A DNA stretch of 64,000 bases from Kalaharituber pfeilii (taxonomy: Eukaryota; Ascomycota; Pezizomycetes; Pezizales; Pezizaceae). Below the pieces are notes generated by a model. That model was not told the DNA's origin, searched no databases, and worked only from the letters and a program-made list of their open reading frames with translations. The translations under genes were made by a program, and so were the position numbers. Position 1 is the stretch's first letter; each line of letters starts with the position of its first letter. Positions 24,656 to 36,704 of the stretch are shown here, piece after piece. Location: assembly GCA_015179045.1 (NCBI GenBank), contig WHUZ01000015.1, positions 868,001 to 932,000 on the forward strand, given 5' to 3'.

Positions 24656-26049
24656 ACGTACGCCTTTATAAACAGGAACGAGTTGGCAGTGCGCAACAAA
24701 GTCCCGTGAGCTGATTTGTTGTCGTCGTGGGGGGTGGGGGCGATCAACATACCATGCAACCAGATCACACCCCTCCCCACATGCCTTCTCCATACCTCTT
24801 CCCCGCCATTTTTATTTTTATTTTTTGAACTTTGTTTCTTCCAACTTGTCTTTTCTTCCTGGAATCAATGTATAGGAGAAGTGAAACACCCACTCTCACC
24901 TTCGCTCACAATGCACTGGGGCCCTGCGGTCGAATTACTATTGTTATACTTGTGGTGAGCCTGTGCGCTTTTCAAAAGTTAGATCATGTGCGAAATAATT
25001 TTTTAGCACTTCATCTCTGGTGGGCTTAAGCTTAGGCGGGGAGCCAGGATCACGCACATTTCACAATCAAGCAGCGTTCATAATGGCATAAATCTCGTGC
25101 CCAAAAGGGCTTTCCTTGCATGATAGAGGGACCGCTCATATGCAAATGGGTAAGAAAAAATAGTAGGGATGTTGTGGCAAAGAAAAGCTTCTTTGTAACA
25201 ACAGGGCTCGATTGGCTGATAACGACACCTGCTCACTACTGGCTGTGCGGGAGAGCAGTTCTGGGACTCGGAAGAACCGCAGGCTAAAATTTGACGTTTT
25301 TTTTTTTTTTTTCAGTGACAAGGAATGTAGATATTGCGTTTTCCAGACATGCGACTACTGGTCAATTTGCGATTGACATGCCAATGTAAAGGTCTGATTT
25401 GTCGGTGGATCCCAAGAGGGCTTGGGTGGTGCGCCAAAGCCTAGGCGCCAACCATACGGGTCACATATCGAAGGTCAGTAACTTGACTCACTCATACGTC
25501 AAGGCGATCAAATCACGAGGGCAAGGTAACGTCGATCACTGAATCGCTACTGTAGATCCTGCTAGAGCTGTCCTCGACTGGCACAAACTTTTGTTTGCAT
25601 CAGATGGAATTTCTGTCTCATGATCATGACTGGGCCCTCAGACGACAGCTTGTGATTGATGCGGGCAGCAGAGAGGAGAAAAAGCAAAAGAACAAAGCAG
25701 TGAGGGGGGAAAGGGGAAAGGGGAAGGGGAAAGGGAAAGGGGAAGGGGAAAGGGGAAAGGAAAACAAGACAAGACAAACCCAGAGAGCTTTATCGCAAAA
25801 GGCAAGATTGGCTGCCCGCTATGAGTTTGCATTGATCTCATGCCCAGACCGTTGCGCATGCCAAGATCAGAAGCATCCACTCAGCAGCAGTTGTTCAGCG
25901 ATCCCGTGTCGAGACTCGGCAGCTGCCCTGTTTGAAACGCCGATGAAGTACCTATTACTCATTCAAGGCATACAGAACCTGAATTCACGCAGACACAGCG
26001 ACAGGCACATCATGTGAACTTCGGCCAACTCTTTGCCGCGTAACAAGTA
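24656..26049. other. Intergenic with purine-rich tract
   Basis: A GGGGAAA-type purine tract occupies about 25705-25761 and a poly(T) run lies at about 25298-25314. No gene recognised. The right edge is the TA-flanked end of the Fot1/pogo element. Confidence 0.5.
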
Positions 26050-28271
26050 CTGTAGATGACTGGCTTACTAACCACGACGTGCTTACTAACCACTGAAAAT
26101 CGGCATGGTTCCGGTTCACTTTTCGTACAATTATCTACATAAATACCACTCTATACCCATGCAAATACCTATGCTTCTTAATTTCCTACAACTATATCCA
26201 CACTGCTTTTATTTTTCGGCCTCTTCGCTGTTTTTCTGCTTGGCTTACCGCTGGCTAACTCTGTGTTGGTGATAGGTGCGGATGCGGACCCAGGTTTCTC
26301 GGCACCATCGATGCGAGGGGGTATTTTCAACACAACCACAAGAGAGCGAGGCTCAGAAGGCTTAGAAGATGAAGCTGGTAGCTATTAAAATTAGTAGAGA
26401 TTTATTAATTAAAGAGATGTGGAAAAATACTTCTGAGTTCCTAGTGGTTGTTTCACCTGAATCCGGCACATCAACCACTGGAGAATTATCTAAAGAAATA
26501 CCTGCTAGCCGGAGCCGGAGGAGTTCTGCACCTGTGATTGCTCTTGCAGTGGTAATAACATTTCGTCCCTTATTGTTTTTTTTCCTTGGATTGCCTATCC
26601 AATGCTATCTCCAAGTCACGAGTACGTTCCTTGTCCAGAATACTATGAGTGAGAGACTGCTCAGCCGCAGAGCTGAGCTTTTGGATTAGAAGTGGTATTT
26701 CTGGTGCTGCTGGGTTTTCTTTATGAAGATGAAGAGCATAAAGAGTGGTTTGTCGGACTGCGCGAGAATTGGATGGGGTAGGAGGTATAGTCTTCCGGGG
26801 ATTAGAAAGCATAAATTTTGGGCTATGGACTGTCACAGCTCTGAGTGGGTTACTCCTGTTTGTAGGTTGCGGAAGCTTGCTTAAGACTACTCGATAGTTG
26901 ATTGGCCATATACCACTGCTGGCAAATGCTGACTTGATATTTTTGGGAGTATAAGTAAGTTGACGAGCTTCTCGAAGAATGCTATATAGTGTCAGCTATT
27001 GATTCTATTTTAAATCAACCTTGAGGCTAGTCCAACATACGGTAGAAAGTTTCTCTTGCTAATAGCTTCACGTCCAGTTCGCATAGCCTGTTCTACACCA
27101 CGAGCGTAATAATGCTGAAGGGGTCCAAAGAGTCCAACGTCTAATGGCTGCAAGAGATGTGTGGTATGAGGTGGGAGGCAAAATACAATAATATCATGCT
27201 GTATACAATAATGCAGAAAGTTCCAACTAAAGTGAGAGTTGTGACCATCAACGATAAGAAGTCGATATTGACGTGGAAGTGTTCGGAAAGAGGTGTGCGG
27301 TTCAAAACATAACCGAAGATAGTCTGCACTCAGGATTTGATTCGTCCACCCTTTATCTGAATATGCGAAAACAGTATCTGAATCCTTTTCATTCAGATAC
27401 TCATACCATGCATCTTGATGTGATTTTCCCTTATAAATAATCATGGGTGGTAGTAAAAATCCATCTGCAGCAACTGTTTCTAGTAATGTAATAATCTCAC
27501 GATTTCCGTCTTTCATCATAGGTGGACTTTTCCTCCCTCGCCTACAAATAACCTTCACTCGGGGTGACTTTCCCATCAATAAGCCCTTTTCATCCATATT
27601 ATAGATATATTGTGGTGAAAGTTGGTAATCATCAATGACTTTCTGTAGCTTTCGAAGGGCATCCTTAATAACCATAGGATAGGAGGATAAAATCCGTTGT
27701 TTTTTGACTTGAGAACTGAACTTAGTAGTCAATTCGGGATTTCGGTCTAGAAATCGTGAAATCCAATGTTTTCCCGGATTTTTGTCACATTCTCGAGCTC
27801 GAAGAATTGTTCGTGCCATTTCGCGTACCATATCTACCCGAAGCGGTAATCCCTGATTATCTAACCGTATACACCACTCCTTAATTACTTTCTCCTCTGC
27901 TGGTGTTAATAGCTGTATATCCTCATTCGCTTGTCTTCGACTTTTTGCACCACCATTAATTCTTGCTCTTAATGTTGGATATGGTATCCCATAGTTATCT
28001 GCAGCAGCTCTAATACTCTCTTCCTGTCCTAGGCGGTAGGCTTGTATTGCTTTTGCAATACTACATTCTCGCTGATCATCTTTCTGACGTTGTTTGATTC
28101 TACCCATGATTGACTGCTGGTGATAGTGAAGCCCGAGTTTTGCCAGAATTCTATATTATTCTTCATCTACGGTTTCTAATGCACTGGTTAACCCCTCTCA
28201 TGATCTCTCAGAAAAAGCAATTTTTGGTTGGTTCGTTAGCATGTCTTGGTTCGTTAGTGCGTCACCTACAG
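26050..28271 (-). mobile_element. Apparently complete Fot1/pogo-type DNA transposon, 2.2 kb
   Basis: A 2222-bp element flanked by TA (26048-26049 and 28272-28273). Its ends are imperfect inverted repeats beginning CTGTAGATGAC on the left and, reverse-complemented, CTGTAGGTGAC on the right. Similarity extends about 55 bp inward. Within each end a short motif is tandemly repeated at 18-nt spacing: TTACTAACCAC twice on the left and CTAACGAACCAA twice on the right. It carries one transposase gene on the minus strand. The TA duplication, end sequence and DD35D transposase agree with the pogo/Fot1 branch of Tc1/mariner. Confidence 0.92.
26570..28107 (-). CDS. Fot1/pogo-type transposase with DD35D triad
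   Basis: Exon 1 is 28107-27041 and exon 2 is 26981-26570, joined across a 59-nt intron with gtatgt donor, gctgac branch point and tatag acceptor. The product is 492 residues. Residues 15-52 form a Psq-type helix-turn-helix (SIAKAIQAYRLGQEESIRAA). Residues 66-125 form a CENP-B/Tc5-type DNA-binding segment (GKHWISRFLDRNPEL). The catalytic aspartates are D172 (YNMDEKG), D287 (LIVDGHNSH) and D323 (LQPLDVGLFGP), with 35 residues between the second and third. The splice joins NFLP to ILREARQLTYTPKNI and restores the usual C-terminal block ending GIWPINYRVVL. Unspliced, the frame hits a stop within the intron. No inactivating change was seen, so the element may be active or only recently silenced. 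Confidence 0.92.
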
Positions 28272-29534
28272 TACTGTACTTGACCGCTATTTTGCAAAAC
28301 CAAGCTTGATGTAATGCATGTGACTACACGAGACTATGCAATGCAACGCAAGTCAAATATGTCGGGTCCGACCGAGGCTAAATATTCTTATGAGACTAAT
28401 TATCTTCACAGGCGTCTCCAGCAGCAGTTTACACCTGTCATACTGTGGGGCATGAACCGCAACGATAAAACGGGAGGCCTCTCCCACGATTCCAGACTAT
28501 TCCCGTGATGGATGGCAGCCCACGCGGCGGTCATAGTTGAGTTCACAGCGTCCTCTATTATTTCTTGGCAGCACACCGACTCTTAGGCTCGGTACTGTGG
28601 CGGTGTACACGTACGCTGTTACTGGAGGGGGGAGTTGGGGGGGTGGGGGCGGGGGTTGATGCCCGGAAGTGGACGGAGGTTCTGCTCTGGTCAACCTACA
28701 CTGGCAATACATGAGTTCTCTCTTGTTGAAGAAATGCCTCGAGAACAGTTCGCAAGCTTAATTTTTTGGGTTAATTCTCGCTCAAGATTAACTAATTGCT
28801 TACTAACTCATCTATTGGTGTGTCACGTGCCTAAGGACTAAAAGCCCGCCTCGAGACGAGGCTAGAGCCGGTTTGGGTATTGCCAGAATTGTATCCGTAA
28901 GCAACCAGACTAATCCGTAAGCAACCGGACTAAAGTGGTTTACAGCACTTAGGCTGGGTACAAGAGCAATCGATAAGTAGTTACTCGTTCTCGAGTACAG
29001 TACACGAGCGACATTCACAACAATCCAACTTGGACCTCGGACTCCAGCGCTTACGAACCTCTGGGCGTACGAGTTTTCAAGGCAATTTTAATGATCATTT
29101 TATTGTCACCCTGATTACTGTAGTGGAAAATGAGTGTGTGGATGTTTTCCCCTATCGGTATCCAGCCTTGGCTCGGTGTACCGCAGTTCTGTCATTCGGA
29201 CTTGCCCTTGAGCCTCATGAGCCATTGGTACAGTAGGTACATTCTCTCCCAGCCCCCCATCACTTTTGGTGCTCTCCTGTACTCTATGGCCGATTGGTTA
29301 ATAGCGAGAATAGATTCTTGTTCTTGCAGCGTTCCGACCCCTGTCTGTTGAGGCAGTGGCACCGGTACGAAACCTTGTCGTATTTCTAAGCCTCGATGTA
29401 ACATTGCATTGCATGAAGTTCAGCCTTTTCAGTTGTCTCGGCTTTTCTGCTTTATGACTACATGCCCACTCTTTTCGTTGTGAAGTTAAGCCTGCACCCT
29501 CAGGCAGCAACTTTGCCATTCGCAGCCTGTGTTC
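28272..29534. other. Intergenic, no gene recognised
   Basis: Contains a 20-bp tandem duplication (28893-28932) and a G-rich run near 28626-28655. Short frames only. The right end is the promoter side of the gene starting at 29535. Confidence 0.5.
28893..28932. repeat. Two tandem copies of a 20-bp unit
   Basis: Unit ATCCGTAAGCAACCAGACTA occurs twice directly, differing at one base (A/G). Its CAACCAGACTA portion recurs in the hairpin at 63121-63151 and, inverted, at 59937-59949. Confidence 0.75.
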
Positions 29535-32500
29535 ATGATGTTCAGGCCAGAAGGTATGTTCAAGCGCACCATGCCTAAGATTCAATCTGCTGACTTACTC
29601 ATTTGTGTGTCTCAAGACATCGCAAATCATCCACCAGCCACTACAACCAGCAAATTCTCTTTCAATCGCATCTCCAGAAGCATTAGAGATCCAACGAGGC
29701 TTGGAGGGCCACCTCGTACTCGAAGTGAAATTCTTGAAAAGTCACACCGAATCACTTTGAACGGTGAAGGACAACGCTCCGTGGAAAGGTTCACGTCTCT
29801 AAATGAAATTGTAGAGAGAGATTATGAGAGAATACAGACTCAATCAACTCAATGGTTCTTTAGCCCAAATGATGTTGGCCAAGCCCGACGGGCAGAGCTC
29901 GAGGCCATTCCTGAAAGCCAACTTCCACAATCAACCTCTACAAGCGCCACTATAGTTGAGCCTAATACTTCACGAGATTCAAGTTCCATTACTCGCGAGA
30001 ATTCTATTCGATCAGCTACTACCTTAGTTGAGGCTGATCGTGAAGCTGTTGCCGATGTATCAACGGGAGGTTCTGGTGAAGATGTGTTTGAGAAAGAAGT
30101 TGAAGTAGATGATGAGAGTGATCACGTCGACGATCTAAATGATACTGAGCTATATGCAATAAGCCCCATTTTAGGTGAGTATTAGTGCCATGCAAGGCGT
30201 GTATATGATAAAACACTACCTTCAAGAAAGACGATGGAGCCTTGAAGTGTAGCCAGCACATACATATTGAATAGAGCAGCTGATTGTCATCTATAGGTGT
30301 AAGAAGGCTCCCAAGCATCTACGATGCCGCTCGGCAGCACGGCAGTGCCTCGATCCACACAACCTTACAGCAATCTCCCCGCAGCCAATCATCCCCCAGC
30401 GAAAGCAATCATTCAATCCCACTTTCTGACCGCTTGCCTGTGTCTCCTAAGCCTGATCAGTCCGAGCAAAGTGATCTGAAAGATGTTCCTTCTCAGCAGC
30501 AGCCAGTACAGCCAGTTGGGTCAGAATCATCAAGTCCCAACCCACCTGCAGAAGTATTACCAGAGACACCAGTAGAGCGAAACACAGAAGCAGATGGACC
30601 CTCCTCTAGGGACACACAAAGAGGATCAGGCACCAATGCACAACCAAATGAAGGATTGGTTGAGACTTCGGTGCTTCTCACAGTGTCTATAGTTAATAGA
30701 AGTGGTGAAAACCTCTCAAATCCAACGAATCAGAACGATTACTACAGTACGCTCGAATATGTCGAGTTCATTGAGACGGCCTCGTGTAGGGAATACAGCT
30801 TCTCAAGTGAGCTGCTAGAACGACCTGTTGAAGGCTTCCTGCGAAGGTCCGCATCTGGCCTACGAAGGATGCTGAGTGCTAGGAACAGATTTATCGGGAA
30901 GAGGAGCCATAGCTTCATTAGGAGGTTGCAACGGGAGGTAGATTTAGAAATGCAAAACCCTGACGCTGCCTGGCAAGAGCAAGATGCCCCGGCCGAGCTC
31001 GAAGGAACACCTGCTGGTCCCATTGGTAAGTTTCACCACTGCCTTTACTTTTTTCTTATAGTACAAGTTAGTCTTCTAGATGCTCCATTGGTTTCTTTAG
31101 TAATGCTTCTTTATATAATATCTTTCGATGTAAATGGTCGAATGCTAATTAATCGCTCCAGGGCCATATGAACTTACAGTTTCACCAACACATGAGGGCT
31201 GGGGACAATGGGGTGCTAGGCCCCAAATTTTTCGTAAGTGGCCCCTCAATTACATCAACGACAAAACAAGAATATACTGCTCAACGTATCTGGGTTACGA
31301 GCGCTTTTTCTCATCATTATCATTACTCTCATGCCACCCTGTGGGCTATTGTGAGAGGGGTTATGAGCACTGCTAATGTAACTAGGCAATGGAACATTTA
31401 CAAAATTACAAACTCTCAGTCGTATGTGCTGTGCCATTTTTGGGCGCAATTTGCCACGGGAACTGAGGCCGATGTGCAAGGTGTATATGAAACAGCTTGA
31501 TGAGCATCTGGAACTATCCATGAAGAAGCATGAACTGCAAACACCAAACTCCCTCAGGTGGCCCAACCCCTTGCTTTATCTGGAGGAATGCTTGAAAATT
31601 GTCGTGAGCCGGATGGAGTCTTCCATGAGTATCGAAGATTTTGTACAACGGAATCTTGCGTATCTGATGCTCTTGATGCAGCAGGGTCCTGCAGGTGCGT
31701 CACATATGGAGGCTGTTGACCTGCAAAGCTCAAGTGACAGTCAACTTCGTGACAACAGGTCCGTCCAGCTTGCTCACGAGTGGATGTTATTTTGCCTCGA
31801 AGCATGGACGATGCTTGATATGACTGCAATCTGCAAAAATAGGCACGACTTGCGCTTGTCGGAGAACTTTTGCAACAGCCCGTTGAAGGACACAATCGAA
31901 TCGTTATTACCTCGATTACACGCTAGGTATACTCAAAATACTAGCACTAACCCCGTGTTTTCTGGGAGAACAAGCCAGATTTTCCCGCATGAGATGACGG
32001 CGGAGATGCTTCAGGACCTGGGAGGGGTACAATTTGTCTGGACAGAGGACATTACGAAGCATCTGACTCTGGATACGAAGAGGAAAACAGTAGCTCTTTA
32101 TTCACACGTTGCGTTTGCGTACCTGCACGCAGAAGCAGGTACGGATTCTTCCCTCAGGTGAGTGTATGGTAATCTTGTTGCTTCCATTTTGTATGAGAAA
32201 ACGGGATCTTACAACTGCTTATAGTAAAGCTGGTCTTAATATATACCATCATATCTGCACGGAAATCGCCGAATCATATCGGCTGCTCTTCGGTTCCGGC
32301 GATCGCTCCCGGAAGATCTTCAACTCCATCGACCCCAACGGGCGATCCCCAGGGTACTTCGATGTCTTCTCTCTCCATAGCCACCTCGACTGCGTGAAAC
32401 CAAAGTGGCTGTATAATGCGTCTGAGGACTTTCCAGTGTTTGGGGATAGGCTGATGGAATTGCGCACACTACTAAAACCGAAGGGACTGAAGGGATTATG

Positions 32501-32654
32501 GCTTGATACTAGGGACTCGCTACAATGGTATACCTTCTGGGCAGTGGTTATTGTGGGCGGATTGAGTCTGTTCTTGGGATTTATCCAGATGGGTCTAGGA
32601 GCGGTACAGGCATATGCCAGCTTGGCGTCACTGAAATCTGGAAGCTATAGCTAG
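29535..32654 (+). CDS. Multi-exon fungal protein with C-terminal membrane segment, unknown function
   Basis: Exons proposed: 29535-29553, 29617-30174, 30297-31025, 31162-31233, 31386-32157 and 32225-32654, about 859 residues. The first intron (63 nt) has a gtatgt donor and a CTGAC branch point. The end of exon 4 is uncertain: a donor at 31294 instead of 31234 keeps frame and adds 20 residues. Residues 1-430 are Ser/Pro/Glu-rich and probably disordered. The C-terminal half is helical (MCKVYMKQLDEHLELSMKK and LQDLGGVQFVWTEDITKHL) and ends with a hydrophobic helix, WAVVIVGGLSLFLGFIQMG, preceded by SLQWYTF. This layout resembles a poorly characterised fungal family with a helical body and C-terminal membrane anchor. 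The family assignment is by memory only and no function is proposed. Confidence 0.8.
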
Positions 32655-33419
32655 CAGGAGTGTTCTGATATTTTCGTGGTAGGATGAAGAGTATCTGCAA
32701 GTACCACACGAAGGATTTAAGTTTGGGATAATATGATTTTGGTTTGGCGTTTTGGGGTTATTTTCCTTCAGATTGGACTTGTGATGATTCTAATGTTTGA
32801 CATCTCCTCTCATCTGTATATTGAAATATGGTTCCATACTGTTAACATATATTTGGGCTCTCTGGCTGCATAATCAGCCCAATTTTGGTATCTTTTAACT
32901 GTTAATACGCTAGTGTACGCTGCTGGGTACGAGAAAATACGTGTTGCGAATTCCATATGGAATGTTGGAAAAGTGTTTGAAGTCTTGTACTTATATCTTC
33001 GGTCATATGGTATATGAATATAGTGTTAATGCCGAGCCGTTCAAATAGTGAGAACCTCTCTCGTTGCCCACTGAGGTTGGGGAAGTATGATGTACGTTCT
33101 TTTAGATCTTAAGTAGGTAACTTTGATTTGATCTCCAACCATCACCCCTTGTAGGGAATTTTGAATTCTCGCACATTGCGTCGGAATAGGATGTTTGCTT
33201 TTATATTATGATTGGGCTTCAAAAAAGCGTTCACAAACTTACGCATTTCAAAAATAAGTACTTTAACATCGGAAATCAGCTGGGGCGATGCTACCTAAAA
33301 AATCAGAGATCTGGGACTTAAGTAAAGTGTGTTGACCCCCCGTTTGTGAAAATAGCTATATAGTAATCGGTTTTGCAAATTGGAAACCTTATGTACTAAA
33401 AATAAAAATATAAATAAAT

Positions 33420-33432
<13 letters not shown>

Positions 33433-33460
<28 letters not shown>
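33433..33460. repeat. Poly(A) run, 28 nt, after an AAAT microsatellite
   Basis: An uninterrupted run of A follows (AAAT) repeats at about 33401-33430. Length is likely polymorphic or affected by sequencing error. Confidence 0.85.
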
Positions 33461-33463
<3 letters not shown>

Positions 33464-33470
33464 AGAGACT

Positions 33471-33506
33471 ATAGAAGGGACAATAGAAGGGACAATAGAA
33501 GGGACA
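33471..33506. repeat. Three exact tandem copies of a 12-bp unit
   Basis: The unit ATAGAAGGGACA is repeated three times without change, immediately beyond the poly(A) run. Confidence 0.9.
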
Positions 33507-33627
33507 GGTTCGGGAGGTTCGAGAGGAGAGCGAGTGAGGGAGAGAGGGAGAAAACGTCAAAACTTGTCAACTTTCTTGGGGGAGACTCGATCGGGCTCCA
33601 AGACAGTAGGGAGATTTTCGCTCCTGT

Positions 33628-33648
33628 CCCCCCCCCCCCCCCCCCCCC
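33628..33648. repeat. Poly(C) run, 21 nt
   Basis: Uninterrupted C run lying between two genes. Length may be assembly-sensitive. Confidence 0.85.
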
Positions 33649-33823
33649 GCCCCTTCAAAGCTATAGATCATAAGAAATTGTCAAAATCTGAACTGGAACA
33701 CACCAGTGTGTAACTTTGATAGTTATGTTATAAAAGGGATGGGGTATATCCAAAGACGATCATAGTGGGGATTGGAAAGGTTTAAGTGAGAATACTGTGG
33801 TGTGGCTGGTGTTGTTCTCAAAA

Positions 33824-33825
<2 letters not shown>

Positions 33826-33860
<35 letters not shown>

Positions 33861-33879
33861 GTTGTGTGTGTGTGTGTGT
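33826..33879. repeat. Poly(T) run of 34 nt followed by a GT microsatellite
   Basis: T run at 33826-33859, then an imperfect (GT) repeat to about 33879. Confidence 0.85.
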
Positions 33880-34526
33880 GTATTTGGATCATAATCGGAA
33901 GAAACGTAACGTAACGTATTGTCTACGAGTTTAATGATCAAAAAGATCAAATGTGAAAAAAAAAAAAAGGTGTAGGTTGTTTGGAACAAGGAATAATGAT
34001 TCCAAGGTGCCAGACTTGAAAACCCCCCACCCCCTCCTATGCTACTTTAGGGAGAAAGGAAAACTACCTAATTTGGTAAAAAAATCGAAGTTTTTCGATA
34101 ATTTGGGGCAAGCTTTGACGTTGCAGCAGGGTGGCGAGAGAGCATTGGGGGAGTGAGGTATATATGTCTAGGCATCTTACATTTATAAAACATATAGTTC
34201 GCTATCCAGAAACTGGCCTTCCGGTATCGATACTGGGCAGTTTTCCCAATAACACAGTTTTAATGGCAAGTTTATATGTCATGACGACGAGTAAAAATGG
34301 AAGAGAAATGCTTTGAGTCAAGTGACCTAGATTGATAATGCTTCCGCACAAACATTGGAGCAAAGCACGACACAGTAAAACCAATCCTCGCAATCCTCTA
34401 TTCCCAAAGAACCACCGGGCAAGTTAAGCAAGCTCATGTTGCGACGCAAGTAGTTTAGAATACTTCGCCAGATCATAAAAACGCATAATGAAATAACCTC
34501 TCAAGACACCGTGATAACCCGAAAGC

Positions 34527-34574
34527 AAAAAAAAAAAAAAAAAAAAAAGTAAATGATGGGGGGGGGGGGGGGGG
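34527..34574. repeat. Poly(A) run followed by poly(G) run
   Basis: A run at 34527-34548 and G run at 34558-34574, separated by nine bases. The G run could form a quadruplex. Confidence 0.85.
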
Positions 34575-34891
34575 AATCGTAAAATGCATGCAAACTTGAT
34601 GAAGGGCAAACAATAAATCCAAACTAACCAAAAATAAAATACTATCATCAGAACGGAAGATTAAACTCCATGTTTCCTTGATTGCAAGCGCGTAAAATTT
34701 CGTTGGCTTCTTCGCTGTATGATGTAGTCGCATAGTATTAAAAAAAAAAAAAAAAGAGAGAATGTTCATTTTTTTGCGTTTCATATACACGTGCCATCAC
34801 CGAATGAAGTTCCAATGCAGGTGATAGATTTATTCCCTCATTTTATATCTCATTCGTTTTATGCTCGTAACATCATAGTCGTCGTTGCGTT

Positions 34892-36704
34892 TCACCTCAT
34901 CATGGCATCGTTCAGCGACATTGTGTTTCCCACCAAACTCCTAATCTTCATCACCTTCCTTGCACCCATAGCGAAGCCAGCAGCTCCAGTAAGCCTGGTC
35001 TCCGGAGTGACGTCTAGCGGACCCATAAGATCCTCCCTACGTCTCGCCCAAATCTTCTCATTATCACCATCCCTATCTACAGTATCACTAAGGAAACTGT
35101 CTCCAAAAGCCAAGATGTCAGAGAGCTTTTTCTCGTCACCAGCCTTTGGCGTAGTTGGAGCGGGGATTTTTGAGTTAGACCTAGGTCGTGGACTGGTTTT
35201 TGCGACTGCGACTGTTGGCTTTGGCGGAGTGCTTGGACCGGCCGATGCGGGTTCATCCCGAGTGAGAATCTTCATAGGCTGAGTTGGTGTCGATCTGGTA
35301 TTAACTCGAGTTTTAGTGACTGCTAGAGAAGTAGCAGGAAGACCAGTCGGTATCCTCGATATTTTGGGACTACCTCCAGGCTTGGTACCAGAGTTCGGTG
35401 GAGCACTAGAGAACGAGTTCCGTCTCTGGCTAGCAGTCAAATTTCCATAAGTATTTTTGTTGGCACTAGGTGTGGGTAATTTCGAATTAACCACTGGAAT
35501 TTTGCTTCCAACGCACGAAGGAGTAGCTGTTCTTTCCTCCTGCCTGTCCTGTCCCGTAGTCGGCGGAATACCGGTTCCATGTACCTCTTCATCAACAACC
35601 GTCGACGTCTCGAGTCTAGTGGTTGGTGATGCAGAAGCAGCAATAGGCTGGAACATATTGACGTTCATCTCGGCAGGGGTGGTTGGGTTATTATAGATTT
35701 CTACGTTTGCACTCGGCATACCAGGTTGTCTAGGTGCGATTTCCGGCAATGAATCTTTAGATGAAGAGGGCGATTGTGAAAGAGGCGATACGCCGTCTGA
35801 GTCCTTATCGTCTTGTTGGTCGGAAACACTCCCGGGCTCTTGCCACTGAGCAATAATGCTACTAGGTCTCCTTTCACTTTCCGTATCAACAGCAACAGGT
35901 GATTGCAGCTGTGCTTCCACCGAGTTGTTGGAATTCGCGGTTGCAGCGCCAACCAATGGAACGGTCGAAGGGGATTCGCCGCTGTGACTGCTGGAATTAA
36001 ATACTGCTGGGTCTAAGGATTGGGGAGGAGAGCCTTCAAAGTCGATATCACAAAAAACGACACTGTGGTCGTGATCTTGCTCGACACCCTCAATACTTTT
36101 CGCATCCGAAACGTGCTCGACCTCCACAGCACTCTCCGAGGACCTAGGTGAGCTGCTAGATGCAGTTACTGAGGGGGTAGCCTCTAGAAGCGGGGTTTGC
36201 TCCTGTGCAATTTCAGGCTCATGCTCCTGTTCTGCAGGAGTCGGGGGAGTGGATGGAATCTGATGACCGTCGATGGAGAATTTCGCTGCCGGAGGCAATG
36301 ATTCTAGGAAAGATGTTAATGATTCCGATGCTGTAGGTTGCGTGGACTTCTGAAATAATCTTCATATCAGTTACACTGGACAGTCGTGTGAAACCACCCC
36401 TCCGGACAGTAACGCATACCACAAACACTGCCATTCCACCATCATCCCCAACAAGAATAATCCCGCTACTGGTCACCCCACTGCTGACGCTCCGAACCCT
36501 ATCTTTGTGCTGCAACCTCTGGATAACTTCTGGGGAAGCAAACCCCTTCTTCCTCTTGGACGATCTTTCCACTGATGGCTCTATTTCATCTTGGAAGAAC
36601 GCCGCCGCAGGTGATGGTTTTCTCCTGCGTAAACTCAATAGCTTGCGATGGACAGCATGATAGGCGTGGACGGGAGAGGAGATGTCAACTGCAACGGCCG
36701 ACAT
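34892..36704 (-). CDS. Unrecognised low-complexity protein, two exons
   Basis: Exon 1 is 36704-36420 and exon 2 is 36349-34892, separated by a 70-nt intron (gtatgc donor, aactga branch point, ttcag acceptor). The product is 580 residues. The splice joins GGMAVFV to KSTQPTASESL in phase 0. The N-terminus MSAVAVDISSPVHAYHAVHR is followed by a basic segment (LLSLRRRKPSP and RSSKRKKGF). The middle is Ser/Thr/Pro-rich with repeated KIPA/SKIP-like short motifs. The C-terminus looks more ordered: KKLSDILAFGDSFLSDTVD, then IWARRREDLMGPLDV and GAAGFAMGARKVMKIRSL. No transmembrane segment or enzyme motif was seen. The second half recalls cytoskeleton-associated or nuclear disordered proteins, but I cannot assign a family. 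Confidence 0.78.

Larger units (their letters stand above)
32655..34891. other. Intergenic rich in homopolymers
   Basis: No gene recognised. Holds an (AAAT) run, poly(A), poly(C), poly(T), poly(G) tracts and a 12-bp tandem repeat, listed separately. Both neighbouring genes end into this region, so it is a shared 3' flank. Confidence 0.6.

Noticed and set aside
26570..26836. Separate small gene downstream of the transposase
   Set aside because: It is the C-terminal part of the transposase once the 59-nt intron is removed.
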